Counted from the first letter of the stretch, positions 1 to 9,232 are shown. The stretch: DNA of 64,000 nt from Aliamphritea ceti (GCF_024347215.1 NZ_AP025282.1:1736001-1800000); one strand, 5' to 3'. Numbers and translations are program-made. The notes: generated by a model from the letters alone, not told the origin.

Positions 1-746
1 AGCTGGGTAAGGCACTGCTTAGCCGACAGGGTAAAGGGTTCGAATTAACTGCAGCGGGGGATATCCTTTATCAGTACGGAATAACACAGGCAGAAGCCGA
101 ATCCGAATTACTGAATTCAATCGGTGAAGATGATAGTTATTCAGGTGACTGTAAACTGACGTGCTCCGGTTCAATGTCAATGTTGTTGTATCCACAGCTG
201 CTTAACTTTCAACAGCAATATCCTGATCTTAGTATTAGCATTGAAGCAGCGCCGAATGCAGCGATCATCGAGCTAATCAGAGCAAATAAGTCTGATATAG
301 GTCTGATGACTCAGCCTGTAAATGATCCCACACTGAAGCAGGAGCTGGTTGGAGAAGATTCTCTATGCCTGGTGCTGCCCAAAGATGCGAAATCAGGTTG
401 GCAAGATTTGATGGCGTTAGGCTTCATTAATCACCCGGATGGGCATCACTATGCTATTCAGCTTTTAGAAGCGAATTATACGGACGAATATCAGGGCATG
501 AGACACATATCCCAGTCAGGTTATATCAATCAGCTAAGCCAGATTTTGTTACCGGTATCACAGGGGCTAGGCTTCACGGTTATACCTCAGTCATCTCTTG
601 AGGCGTTTCCTTATCCGGATAAAATCTGCTGTGCCAGACTGTCCACGCCTGTGAATGAAAGTGTTTATCTTGTGACAAAAAAGCATCGCGAATTACCTAA
701 ACGGTATAATCTGATTCGTACGCAGATCAAAGCGTTGATTCGTTAG
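1..746 (+). CDS. LysR-family transcriptional regulator, 5' end cut by window
   Basis: The reading frame is open from base 3, so the first ATG inside it (174) is internal and the true start lies before the window. The first visible residues (LGKALLSRQGKGFELTAAG) are the end of the LysR winged helix-turn-helix and the start of the linker helix. The rest, from SMSMLLYPQLLNF on, is the LysR substrate-binding domain, with a typical LSQILLPVSQGLGFTVIPQSS stretch split across about residues 125-145 of the visible part. About 247 residues are visible of the usual 290-300. It probably controls a neighbouring gene outside the window. The effector cannot be told from sequence. The family call is firm. 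Confidence 0.9.
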   Translation, partial: LGKALLSRQGKGFELTAAGDILYQYGITQAEAESELLNSIGEDDSYSGDCKLTCSGSMSMLLYPQLLNFQQQYPDLSISIEAAPNAAIIELIRANKSDIGLMTQPVNDPTLKQELVGEDSLCLVLPKDAKSGWQDLMALGFINHPDGHHYAIQLLEANYTDEYQGMRHISQSGYINQLSQILLPVSQGLGFTVIPQSSLEAFPYPDKICCARLSTPVNESVYLVTKKHRELPKRYNLIRTQIKALIR

Positions 747-893
747 CAGCGGTAAGAGCTTTTGATAAACAGACTTGAGATTAAATGAGTGATTCATCTC
801 AGAATGCTGTTGTTTTAACAGTTAAAATTCTTAACAGCAGAATACTGCCTATGGCACTATATCTGTGTGTAATCAGTCTTCAGGAATAGATCA

Positions 894-1739
894 ATGGCAA
901 AGGATTCTTCACGGGGAGTATCGACCTCGGCACTGGCCCGGGCGCTGGATAAAACCAGCAAGCAGATGTTTGCTGAACTGGCGGCTTTAGGCTGGATTCG
1001 TCGTGAGGATGATCAGTGGCAGTTAACCAAGAAAGGCGAATTTGAAAAGGGCCGTTATCATAACAGTGATAAGTTTGGCACTTATATCGTATGGCCTGAC
1101 TCAGTGCTGGAGCACCCGGCGCTGGTTAAATTTGAAGCCCGCTTACTGAGCCACAATGATCTTGCTGATCACTTCAGTTATGACGCCACGATGATGCTGA
1201 GGTTATTTGCCGAGCTAGCATGGATTAAGCCGCATTTGCATGGCTGGCAGGTAACCGCTGCCGGCAAGTTACAGGGTGGATCACAGCATGAAGATAAGGA
1301 TTCAGGTGTACCACAGGTGTTGTGGCAGAAAACACTGCAAACTAACTCTGTGCTTGAGCAACGCTTAAGAGTAGCGCTGGGAGGAGACACAACAACCGAT
1401 GATCAGGAAGCCGTTCGAACACTGGATGGTCGCTGGGTGGCTGATAAAGGTGCAGCACTGATTGCTAACTGGTTATATCTGGCAAATATACGCTTTACTA
1501 CTCATATGAGCATTCCGGAATTACCGGATCAGTATGCTGATTTCTTTCTGCCGGAAGCAGGCTTATATCTGGAATACTGGTCAGAATCGCTTACCGCCCA
1601 TCAGCTGGCGCAAAAAATGACCCGTAAAAACCATTACGCAGCTCAACAGTTAAATATCGCTGACTTACGTAATGATGATCTGTCCCATCTGGATAAACAT
1701 CTGACAAAGTTGCTTCTACAGCAGGGAATTGCGCTGTAA
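894..1739 (+). CDS. Tandem winged-helix protein with PD-(D/E)XK nuclease-like C-terminus
   Basis: 281 residues, not assignable to a named protein. Residues 10-60 and 90-125 look like two related DNA-binding modules of the kind seen in phage KilAC-type antirepressor domains: alternating helices followed by W-x-L/V-T-x-x-G (DQWQLTKKGEFEKG and HGWQVTAAGKLQGG). The C-terminal part carries YADFFLPEAGLYLEYW, then a lysine-containing helix (MTRKNHYAAQQL) and a final strand/helix, which is the order of acidic, acidic and basic positions in PD-(D/E)XK nuclease-like folds. The weak SD is CAGGA just before the ATG. It appears to be a single gene with about 150-200 bp on either side. A DNA-binding or DNA-processing role is inference; the catalytic set is only suggestive. 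Confidence 0.6.
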   Translation: MAKDSSRGVSTSALARALDKTSKQMFAELAALGWIRREDDQWQLTKKGEFEKGRYHNSDKFGTYIVWPDSVLEHPALVKFEARLLSHNDLADHFSYDATMMLRLFAELAWIKPHLHGWQVTAAGKLQGGSQHEDKDSGVPQVLWQKTLQTNSVLEQRLRVALGGDTTTDDQEAVRTLDGRWVADKGAALIANWLYLANIRFTTHMSIPELPDQYADFFLPEAGLYLEYWSESLTAHQLAQKMTRKNHYAAQQLNIADLRNDDLSHLDKHLTKLLLQQGIAL

Positions 1740-1939
1740 AAGGCTGTTTTTGCCTGCGACTAAGGTCGAATTTTTTCAGATCTGTTTTGTAATAATCTTT
1801 TGTTTAACAATGTCTTAGGTGTTATCCCCTGATAGGGGTATACCCTGATTTGTTGGTGTCGCGGGATAATATGCTGGTGACCGGGCATTAGCCCACAACG
1901 GCCCTAAGCCATAACGACAATAACAAAAGGATCACCGAC

Positions 1940-2956
1940 GTGAAGAGAAGAGATCTGCTAAAAGTGGCTGCCACTGGTATGGCAGCAGCCCCATTGGCGA
2001 TGGCAACCGGTTCTGCCCAGGCAGGAGATAAAGTTCGCCTGCGTATGCAAACTTTGTATGGCACAGAAACCGATGACCTTTATAAAGCGTTTGCGGATGA
2101 CGTGAAAACCAGCTCGAACAAAAGCGTTCGTATCAGCCGTTTCCGTGGCGGTGAATTAGTTTCTAATGATCAGATGCTTGAAGCTGTTTCTAAAGGCACA
2201 CTGGATATGTGTCAGGGCTATGGTGGTTACTGGGCTGGCCAGCTGGATATTGCCAAGATTGAATCTGGTATACCGGGTGCCTGGACGAGTTTCGATGAAG
2301 CTATGTATCTACACAAAGCAAAAGGTCTGACGGATCTGATTGCTGAAGCCTATGCGGAGAAAGGCGTACATTATTTTGGGCCAGTTTTTGGCGGGCCTTA
2401 TGATTTGCTGACGACTAAGCCGGTAAACAGTCTGGCTGATCTGAAGAATATGAAGATTCGTGCTACTGCGACGGTGGCATCTGTCCTTGAAAAATTTGAT
2501 ATTCCTACCGTATATCTGCCGAGTCAGGAGCTTTATGTCGCTCTGACAACCGGTGCTATTGATGGTGTGATTTATGGCGGTTCTCTGGAATATAAAGCAC
2601 TTAAACTGCATGAAGCGGCGAAACATTACACTTACCTGAACATGATCAATCCAGGCTATGCTGATGGCATGTTGATCAATAAAGCGAAGTGGGATTCCCT
2701 GAGTGATGACCAGCGTAAAGTGCTTGAACTAGCCTATGCCAAGCATGCTACTAATATGCATGCCTGGAATGTGAACGGCTGCATGGATGTGAACGGTGAA
2801 GGTATTTTTGAATTTGCTTCGTTGCCTGCTGAAGACTCCAATGCTCTGACCGCTGCTGCTATGTCTGTTTGGAAAGATGAAGCAAAGAAATCTGAGCGCA
2901 ACAGTAAAGCAATTGCGGCATTAACGGCGACTGCTCAGGCGGCTGGCCGGGTGTAA
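1940..2956 (+). CDS. TRAP transporter solute-binding protein, DctP family
   Basis: 338 residues with a GTG start chosen because AAAGGA lies just upstream and the protein begins directly with a twin-arginine signal (MKRRDLLKVAATG, cleavage near AQA-G). The mature part has the DctP-type layout: LYGTETDDLYKAFADDVK near the start, GGELVSNDQMLEAVSKGTLDM, the LADLKNMKIRATATVASVLEKF hinge (about residues 165-187) and TGAIDGVIYGG. Family members bind carboxylates or other organic anions in the periplasm for a TRAP permease. No DctQ or DctM permease gene is adjacent on either strand, so this is an orphan binding protein. A strong terminator follows at 3050. The Tat signal suggests folding before export. 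Confidence 0.9.
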   Translation: MKRRDLLKVAATGMAAAPLAMATGSAQAGDKVRLRMQTLYGTETDDLYKAFADDVKTSSNKSVRISRFRGGELVSNDQMLEAVSKGTLDMCQGYGGYWAGQLDIAKIESGIPGAWTSFDEAMYLHKAKGLTDLIAEAYAEKGVHYFGPVFGGPYDLLTTKPVNSLADLKNMKIRATATVASVLEKFDIPTVYLPSQELYVALTTGAIDGVIYGGSLEYKALKLHEAAKHYTYLNMINPGYADGMLINKAKWDSLSDDQRKVLELAYAKHATNMHAWNVNGCMDVNGEGIFEFASLPAEDSNALTAAAMSVWKDEAKKSERNSKAIAALTATAQAAGRV

Positions 2957-3049
2957 GTCTGGGTGGCAACAATAAGACGTACTGGCAGGAAATGAACGCA
3001 GGAAGCGAAAGGATTAGCAGACGCTAAAAGATGCACAAAGGATTGTGAT

Positions 3050-3072
3050 AGCCGCAGGGATGCGGCTTTTTT
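3050..3072 (+). terminator. Rho-independent terminator after TRAP binding protein
   Basis: The stem AGCCGCA / TGCGGCT has a 4-nt loop and runs into TTTTTT on the plus strand. It ends the transcript of the upstream binding-protein gene. Confidence 0.85.
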
Positions 3073-3079
3073 GCGTCTG

Positions 3080-3766
3080 TTATGCCTGCTTATTCTTTTT
3101 GCATACCTTAGGCCACTGGCCCGTGTTAAGCCGGAGCAGTTGCAGCATATCATCGAAAACCAGATGCGCGCCGGCATCGCTTAAGGCTTGCGGGTCGATA
3201 TGTTCAGCGTAACCAAATACCGTCATACCGGCATTAATGCCACCCTGTACGCCCGGAACACTGTCTTCAATGACAAGGCATTTTGCCGGGTCTGTAACTC
3301 CCATAGATTTAGCAGCATGCAGAAATATATCCGGGTGGGGTTTGCCTTGCTTAACATCGGAAGTGCTGAATAACTTTCCGTCAAGGAAGGGCAACAGGCC
3401 GGTTTTTCCCAGTGTGATGTGCATTTTTTTATAGGAACCGCCTGAGGCAACACAATAGGGTAGCTGTAACCTTTCAAGCACGTTTCGGGTGCCAGATATT
3501 GCTGTTACAGAGCGGCGCAGAGCCGTTTCTATTTCCTGTCGGTAACGTTGCTGTAAGTTGGTTGGTGGTGGGTGTCCGAGCATATCTGTGACAATCTGCA
3601 CACACTGTTCGGAGGAGCGGCCTACAAAGGTGCTGAACATTTCCTGCAGGCTTAAATTCAGCCCGCAGCTGTCCCGCAGGATTTCTGCGAACACTTCATT
3701 GGCAATACGCTCGCTGTCTACCAGTACTCCGTCACAATCAAAGATGACCAGCTCAAAAGTATTCAT
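3080..3766 (-). CDS. HAD-superfamily phosphatase (phosphoglycolate phosphatase-like subgroup)
   Basis: 228 residues from the ATG at 3766, chosen over an upstream in-frame ATG (3823) because CAGGAAC lies just before it and FELVIFDCDGVLVDS then starts at the N-terminus as in the family. Motif I is DCDGVLVDS (nucleophile Asp10, acid Asp12), motif III is in KQGKPHPDIF and motif IV is VIEDSVPGVQGG, all intact. A helical cap sits between motifs I and II, so it belongs with the beta-phosphoglucomutase/YieH-like group acting on small phosphorylated sugars. The exact substrate is unknown. It is convergent with the TRAP gene and appears monocistronic. Confidence 0.85.
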   Translation of the reverse strand: MNTFELVIFDCDGVLVDSERIANEVFAEILRDSCGLNLSLQEMFSTFVGRSSEQCVQIVTDMLGHPPPTNLQQRYRQEIETALRRSVTAISGTRNVLERLQLPYCVASGGSYKKMHITLGKTGLLPFLDGKLFSTSDVKQGKPHPDIFLHAAKSMGVTDPAKCLVIEDSVPGVQGGINAGMTVFGYAEHIDPQALSDAGAHLVFDDMLQLLRLNTGQWPKVCKKNKQA

Positions 3767-3914
3767 ATTTTGTTCCTGTCGATTGCTGCAAGTTATTGAA
3801 TACACACTACATGTTTGAATCACCCGGCTATATAAGGTTCCGGGACAGCGGTATTTATTATTGGGGATTCAGTGGGGCAGGTGAGGGCGGCATAAAAATG
3901 GCTGAAGGCAGCAT

Positions 3915-3939
3915 AAAAAAGGCCGCGATGATCGCGGCC
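3915..3939 (-). terminator. Rho-independent terminator of the AGCS symporter gene
   Basis: GGCCGCGAT pairs with ATCGCGGCC around a tiny loop and is followed on the minus strand by TTTTTT. It lies 27 bases past the symporter stop codon. Confidence 0.85.
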
Positions 3940-3965
3940 TTTGGATAGTCTTCAAACAGTATCAG

Positions 3966-5450
3966 TTACTTCTTGCTGATACGGTCTTCCCAGAATTTAG
4001 CATTCTTGATGCCCAGTTTCTTAGGATCGAAAGTGTATTCAGTTACACCGGCTTTACGCTGTGCTTCATAATCTTTCAGGGCTTTAATCGCAGGGCGAGC
4101 CATGAAGAAGATGATCAGGATACCGACGATGTTCAGCCAGGCCATCATGCCTACACCTACGTCACCCATACCCCATGCCAGGTTGGCAGTTTTTACAGAA
4201 CCGTAGAAAGTTGCCGCCATGATAACAATCTTCAGCAACATGCTCAGACCAGGAATGTGTAATGTGCGCTGGATGTAAGCAATGTTGGTTTCGGCAATAT
4301 AGTAATACGCCAGAATCGTTGTGAACGAGAAGAAGAACAGTGCAAAAGCAACGAACGGGCTACCGATACCTGGCAGAACGCTTTCAATAGCGGTCTGAGT
4401 ATAGGCAGGGCTGTTAGCTGCAATATCTGCTGCCAGGTTCTGAACCAGGAAGGCATCGCCGGCACCGTGAACGTTGTACGCACCTGTGATCAGAATCATC
4501 AGCGCAGTAGCAGTACATACGAACAGAGTATCGATGTATACAGAGAAAGCCTGTACCAGACCTTGCTGAGCAGGGTGCTCAACTTCAGCGGCAGCAGCAG
4601 CGTGAGGGCCTGTACCCTGACCAGCTTCGTTGGAGTAAACACCACGCTTAACACCCCAGCCGATAGCAGCACCCATACCAGCCATTGGTGTGAAGGCATC
4701 TTCAAAGATCATACCGAAAATGCTTGGCAGCATGTCTACGTTCAACAGCACAATAACGGTAGCAATGATGATATATGCCAGTGCCATGAAAGGAACGACT
4801 ACCTGAGTAAAGCTGGCAATACGCTTAACGCCACCGAAGATGATGAAGCCAAGAACCAGAACAACAGCAGTACCGGTTAGGATCTTAGCGAAGCTCAGAG
4901 TACCGATAGCAGTTTCGATCATCGCACCAGAACCGAAAGAGGTTTCGATAGCGTTGCCGATACTGTTGGACTGAACACCCGGCAGGAATACACCACATGC
5001 CAGGATAGTAGCGATAGCAAAGATCCATGCGTACCACTTCTGCCCCATCGCTTTTTCGATGTAGTAAGCCGGACCACCACGGTATTCGCCGTCCTGCTCT
5101 TCTTTGTAAATCTGTGCCAGAGTTGATTCTGCATAAGCAGTAGCAGCGCCCAGAAAAGCTACAACCCACATCCAGAATATTGCACCAGGACCACCGAAAC
5201 CGATCGCTGCAGCAACACCTGCAATGTTACCGGTACCAACACGGCCAGACAGGGAAACTGCCAGTGCCTGGAAAGAAGAGATACCCTTATCAGAGCTCTT
5301 ACCGGAAAATAGTAAGCGCCACATTTCGCGGACCAGGCGAACCTGTACGAAGCGGGTCATGATGGAATAAAAAAGACCGGCACCCAGGCAAAGGTAAATC
5401 AGCGCCGGGCTCCAGATAATGCCGTTCATAAAATCGACAAATTCTTGCAT
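3966..5450 (-). CDS. Sodium:alanine/glycine symporter, AGCS family
   Basis: 494 residues, all-helical inner-membrane protein. The AGCS signature is visible: SLSGRVGTGNIAGVAAAIGFGGPGA is spread over about residues 65-90, then YIEKAMGQKWYAW, and the conserved region GVKRGVYSNEAGQGTGPHAAAAAE near residues 265-288. These proteins import alanine or glycine with Na+. The C-terminus ends in a charged cytoplasmic tail (YTFDPKKLGIKNAKFWEDRI). It is monocistronic, with a clear terminator and a 459-bp upstream gap. No glycine-riboswitch-like sequence was seen in that gap. The family is secure; the amino acid preferred is inferred from the family. Confidence 0.93.
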   Translation of the reverse strand: MQEFVDFMNGIIWSPALIYLCLGAGLFYSIMTRFVQVRLVREMWRLLFSGKSSDKGISSFQALAVSLSGRVGTGNIAGVAAAIGFGGPGAIFWMWVVAFLGAATAYAESTLAQIYKEEQDGEYRGGPAYYIEKAMGQKWYAWIFAIATILACGVFLPGVQSNSIGNAIETSFGSGAMIETAIGTLSFAKILTGTAVVLVLGFIIFGGVKRIASFTQVVVPFMALAYIIIATVIVLLNVDMLPSIFGMIFEDAFTPMAGMGAAIGWGVKRGVYSNEAGQGTGPHAAAAAEVEHPAQQGLVQAFSVYIDTLFVCTATALMILITGAYNVHGAGDAFLVQNLAADIAANSPAYTQTAIESVLPGIGSPFVAFALFFFSFTTILAYYYIAETNIAYIQRTLHIPGLSMLLKIVIMAATFYGSVKTANLAWGMGDVGVGMMAWLNIVGILIIFFMARPAIKALKDYEAQRKAGVTEYTFDPKKLGIKNAKFWEDRISKK

Positions 5451-5909
5451 TGAGACAAAACTCCAATATTTATTATTACTGGCCAGGAGGCTGTATTCGC
5501 GGTCAGGGCACTTGACGGCAAACGCCGAAAACTGGCGGAGAAAACCGCGGCCATTCTAACGCTTGTATTGTGGAGGTTTTATCCGAAAGAAGTTTTTATA
5601 CGGTCTTATTGACTATATATAACTGTTTTTTAAGTCTTTATTACTAAAGTGATGAGTTTTTGAGCGAGGCTTGTCTGAGAAAGGTTAAAAGTAAGATCAG
5701 ACGGAAGTCTATATAGCGGACAAAGAGGTGTATTTAGGATTTAGATTATAAAGTGCTTATATATCAAAGAGGAAGCAGCCTTCGTGGGATTAGATTTCAC
5801 TATTTGAAAAAATGAGGCGTCAAATGTAACAAACCCGAAGCAGGCAATTAGCCTGCTTCGGGCTTGAGGACATCTTTCTTTCAGAGATCAGTCGTGTGCA
5901 GATTACTGA
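5451..5909. other. Intergenic region between AGCS symporter and betaine-binding protein genes
   Basis: 459 bp with no coding sequence. It must hold the promoter of the minus-strand symporter gene; AT-rich stretches around 5590-5640 are the likely place but no clean -35/-10 pair stands out. The only clear element is the terminator hairpin at 5834-5862. Confidence 0.5.
5834..5862 (-). terminator. Terminator of the betaine-type binding protein gene
   Basis: A 12-bp perfect stem, CCCGAAGCAGGC with GCCTGCTTCGGG, has a 5-nt loop and a short T-rich tail (TTTGTT) on the minus strand, downstream of the 5910 stop. Confidence 0.75.
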
Positions 5910-6908
5910 TCAGTTAATCGCCAGACGTACTTTTTCTGCAACTTCAGGGCTTACCCACTTGGTCCAGATCTCTTCATGTTTCTCGAGGAAGTAGATCGCG
6001 CCGTCGGCACCGTCTGCCTGATTATCGCTCATATATACCAGTACTTTACCTACCTCGTCCGAGGTGTAGGCACGTTTGTTGATATATTCCATCACATCAG
6101 GGTTCTCGCCTGCGAAGCCGGTAGTCACAATCGTGTTAACTGTTGTCGGTGTGAAATTAGTACGCTCAGGCGTGTCACACTCTTCTTTAGCGATACAGCT
6201 GTTCCAGTGTTCATCGTTGATTTCAGCATCGGTAGTCAGACGCTTCAGTTCGTATTTGCTCAGCACTGAAGATGGCTGCCAGTAATAACCGAACCAGCCT
6301 TCTTCACGGTCATAAGATTTAGCAATAGTGCCATCCAGACCCGCAGCTGAACCAGGGTCCAGGGCGATGAAGCCAGCTTTTTCAAAGTTGTAGGCGCTAG
6401 GCTTAGTCAGGTTTGTATTGGCAATCTGGCACGTCCAGCCAGATGGGCAGTTTACAAAGGTACCTTTGCCTGGGTTTTCTTTATTCGGGAATAGTTCTGG
6501 GTGAGCCAGTACATCATCTATGCTGTTAATTTCCGGGTAATCATCAGCGATGCTTTTAGATACATACCAACCGTCAGCAGCATCTGCAATCAATTTAGTT
6601 GCAACGATAACCTGACCATTTTCTTCAGCGGTCTGCAGGCGCTCACGTACGGCGTTAGACCAGAATTCCGGCGCAATATGCGGACGGCCTTTTGATTCCA
6701 TTGATGCCAGAGTTGTAGCTGTTGCACCTGGTGCCAGGTCGACACTGCAGCCATAGCCTTCTTCCAGAATGATTTTATCCAGGTTGGCAGCGAATTCTGC
6801 TGATGCCCAATCCATTTCTGCGACGACAATGTCTCCGCATTCTGCCATTGCCATTCCGGATGCCAGGGCGAGGGTGACAGCAGCCACTGATTGCTTCAAT
6901 AGGGTCAT
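5910..6908 (-). CDS. Glycine betaine/choline-type ABC solute-binding protein (OpuAC/ProX-like)
   Basis: 332 residues with a Sec signal peptide (MTLLKQSVAAVTLALASGMAMA-E). The mature protein shows the OpuAC pattern: DIVVAEMDWASAEFAANLDKI is split across residues 25-45, then HIAPEFWSNAVRERL, DPGSAAGLDGTI and EGWFGYYWQPSS, with the aromatic residues expected to form the cation-pi cage for quaternary ammonium compounds. Several cysteines (CPSGWTC, CIAKEEC) probably form disulphides. It would deliver an osmoprotectant such as betaine or choline to an ABC importer, but no ATPase or permease gene lies beside it. It is a single gene with its own terminator. The ligand is inferred from the family. Confidence 0.87.
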   Translation of the reverse strand: MTLLKQSVAAVTLALASGMAMAECGDIVVAEMDWASAEFAANLDKIILEEGYGCSVDLAPGATATTLASMESKGRPHIAPEFWSNAVRERLQTAEENGQVIVATKLIADAADGWYVSKSIADDYPEINSIDDVLAHPELFPNKENPGKGTFVNCPSGWTCQIANTNLTKPSAYNFEKAGFIALDPGSAAGLDGTIAKSYDREEGWFGYYWQPSSVLSKYELKRLTTDAEINDEHWNSCIAKEECDTPERTNFTPTTVNTIVTTGFAGENPDVMEYINKRAYTSDEVGKVLVYMSDNQADGADGAIYFLEKHEEIWTKWVSPEVAEKVRLAIN

Positions 6909-7367
6909 AAGTACTCCGTTGCTTTTTTTATCATTATGCTTTTGCGACCTGCAGTGGTTTTCGAACTGAAAGATCGAATCTGCAGGCAGTATTACAAAGC
7001 TATCAGTACTATTTCGTCAGAATGCGTATAGGTTTTGACTTATTCCGACTGGCTGATGCCGTGTGATGAGCCCTAGTATTAGGGATTAAGTGAGCTAGCC
7101 GCTTGAACAATTCCGCTGCTTTGTTCTACCTGAGCGCCATATTTTGCAGTTTATTTAATGTTGCTTAACGTATTGAAGTTACGGTAAAAAATTATCTTAT
7201 GGACTGTTGTTTATTTTCTGACGGGCAGTGCATAACGATGGGGCTTCTCAGCTGCGCATTAGATTGTGGAATATCTGAATGAGTATTCGGCAGATGTGTC
7301 AGGGGATAATTGAAGCTATTGCCAGGCTGTACTAGATTTTCAGTAACTTATGAATTTGGAAACAACT
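6909..7367. other. Intergenic region between divergent binding-protein and lipoprotein genes
   Basis: 459 bp without a supported gene. It contains the divergent promoters of the genes at 5910 and 7368. I recognise no riboswitch, RNA gene or clear operator. Confidence 0.45.
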
Positions 7368-8264
7368 ATGTCTGACCGTAATACATTGAGTATTACCGAT
7401 ATAAGCGGTTTGGTAATTTTACTGTTACTTTCGGTCAGCAGTTTATCGGGCTGTCGCTTTGGCTGGCTACCCTTGCAGGAAAAACCACCAGAGCAAGTTG
7501 CGACAACTGCGACTATCAGCAGCGCTGAATATTACTACCGGCTGGGATTAAAACACACCCGTGATGGTGAAGAGCAAGACTTGGTAGCGGCTCGTGATGC
7601 ATTTCGACAGGCTGCAGAAAAAGGTCATGTGGAGTCACAGTATTTACTGGCGCTGGCGTATTTTAATGGTCAGGAGGGCAATGCCAGTCAGTCGCAAGGT
7701 TTTTACTGGCTGGAGCAAGCTGCGCAGGGAGGGCAGGCTGAAGCTCAGTTTCGCCTGGGGGGCAGGTATCTGAATGGCATTGGAGTAGCTGGGGAAGAAT
7801 CCTGGGGAGTTCAGTGGATTGCCCGAGCTGCTGATCAGGGTCATGCACAGGCTCAATATCAGTTAGGTGTAGCTTATGCAGCAGGGTTGGGCTGGTCAGC
7901 AGATTTGGTGGAAGCATGGTCTTGGCTGGCGTTGGCCGAGCGTAACGGAGAAAAGTCTGCTGCTGTTTTATTGTCAAAGATAGAATCACGTTTATCTGTC
8001 GGACAATTAGCGGAGGCTAAAGTATTACGCAATAAATGGCGCCGTGTGAGTAAAGAGAATAGTTTACCCCGGGCTCAGGTCCGGTTTATTCAGCATAGTC
8101 TGAATCAGCTGGGATTTGCTGCAGGTAACGCTGATGGTTGGGTTGGACCTGTTACAAGGCAGGCCATCGGTAATTTTCGTCAAAGCTATAATGTGAGTGG
8201 TACAGGTAGCCGCATAAATACTGGGTTATTAAAAAGTTTGCGTCAGGCATTGCTGAATGGATAG
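7368..8264 (+). CDS. Sel1-repeat lipoprotein with C-terminal peptidoglycan-binding domain
   Basis: 298 residues from the ATG at 7368. This was preferred over the ATG at 7350 because only it has a GGA-containing SD at proper distance. The N-terminus is a lipoprotein signal with lipobox LSGC (cysteine near residue 29). Residues about 50-190 hold three to four Sel1 (TPR-like) repeats, e.g. YYRLGLKHT, GHVESQYLLALAYFNG, GQAEAQFRLGGRYLNG and GHAQAQYQLGVAYAAG. Residues about 235-295 match PG_binding_1 (RFIQHSLNQLGFAAG, DGWVGPVTRQAIGNFR). This suggests an envelope protein tethered to the membrane and peptidoglycan and acting through protein contacts. Its partner is unknown. It is convergent with the next gene. 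Confidence 0.85.
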   Translation: MSDRNTLSITDISGLVILLLLSVSSLSGCRFGWLPLQEKPPEQVATTATISSAEYYYRLGLKHTRDGEEQDLVAARDAFRQAAEKGHVESQYLLALAYFNGQEGNASQSQGFYWLEQAAQGGQAEAQFRLGGRYLNGIGVAGEESWGVQWIARAADQGHAQAQYQLGVAYAAGLGWSADLVEAWSWLALAERNGEKSAAVLLSKIESRLSVGQLAEAKVLRNKWRRVSKENSLPRAQVRFIQHSLNQLGFAAGNADGWVGPVTRQAIGNFRQSYNVSGTGSRINTGLLKSLRQALLNG

Positions 8265-8363
8265 TAAAAGGCGAAATGTTTGACGTATAGAGATACTGGC
8301 CAGCGGTTGACTGGCTATGTGTTTAACTCTGGTTATCTGAAGCAGTTCCGGCTAATAAGCTAT

Positions 8364-9161
8364 CTAACTGGCAGGTATGGGATCATCAGGAGTTATATCT
8401 GAATCTATATCCGAGCTTATACCAGTGCTTGTACCAGAGCCGTTATCAATCGTTTCCGGCGGGTTTTTAATCGTATCAACTACTGCATTCGGTGATGTAA
8501 TACCCAGCAGGTTATTAACGGCATCTAGCATTTTATTCTCATCGTCCAGAGATTTATTGCTGGCACCTTCCAGAGTTGTCTCGGCAGCCCGTGCGAGGGT
8601 GTCGATAGAAGCTGGGTCAGTTATGCCATCATCAGGAAGATCTCTGGCAATATCTGCCAGTTCCTGCTGCAGCGCTTTACGTTGTTGGTTGGTTAAATCA
8701 GGATCATCCAGTTGGTCAAGAATACCATCTATGTCCGCCGCTTCCTGTTCCGTCAGAGATGTTGCCAGGGCAAGTCTTTCATACGTAGCAATTTGGCCTA
8801 CCCGTGAATGAGCTGCTGCATTTTTTCTGGCAGTTGCCGATGCATGTGCAGCATTAAGGCTACCTTTTAGCTTATCCGCAGAGCTTTTGTTTTTAGCGGA
8901 TGCAGGGGTAAGGCTTTTAGTATTTCCATTCAGGCCTTTGCCATTCTCGGCGCTTTTGCCATTGTTGCTTCCGCCATTGTTTCCTCCAGTACCATTGCCT
9001 CCTCCGTTGCCACCACTGTTTCCGCCGCCGTTACCATTTTTTGCAAAGGCCTGGCTGTGAGTATCAATATTGGGAAGCTGGTCCAATGCCAGTGGCGTGA
9101 AGATCAGAGCAGAAGCGAGCATTATCTGACCGAAGAGTAGTTGCTTTACCGGTAGTTGCAT
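8364..9161 (-). CDS. Gly/Asn-rich exported protein of unknown function
   Basis: 265 residues, not recognised. A hydrophobic N-terminal segment (residues 8-27) looks like a signal peptide or anchor. It is followed by a low-complexity Gly/Asn/Ser tract (about residues 41-75), a Lys/Ala/Ser-rich linker, a helical segment rich in Leu/Glu/Asp (about 120-180) and an acidic, Ser/Thr/Asp/Pro-rich tail. There is no lipobox and no clear sorting signal. Composition fits a surface or periplasmic protein, possibly calcium-loving or adhesive, but that is inference. It appears monocistronic. Confidence 0.6.
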   Translation of the reverse strand: MQLPVKQLLFGQIMLASALIFTPLALDQLPNIDTHSQAFAKNGNGGGNSGGNGGGNGTGGNNGGSNNGKSAENGKGLNGNTKSLTPASAKNKSSADKLKGSLNAAHASATARKNAAAHSRVGQIATYERLALATSLTEQEAADIDGILDQLDDPDLTNQQRKALQQELADIARDLPDDGITDPASIDTLARAAETTLEGASNKSLDDENKMLDAVNNLLGITSPNAVVDTIKNPPETIDNGSGTSTGISSDIDSDITPDDPIPAS

Positions 9162-9232
9162 TGCCGGTTCCTCTTTAAATTCTATCGGGGGACTTTAAGT
9201 TTAGCAGTGCAGAGGAAGAATGGAGCGTGCAT

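Noticed and set aside
1821..1845. Overlapping palindromes (TATCCCCT-GATAGGGGTA, GGGTATACCC) before the TRAP gene
   Set aside because: Stems are short and imperfect, and no regulator can be tied to them. They may be chance.
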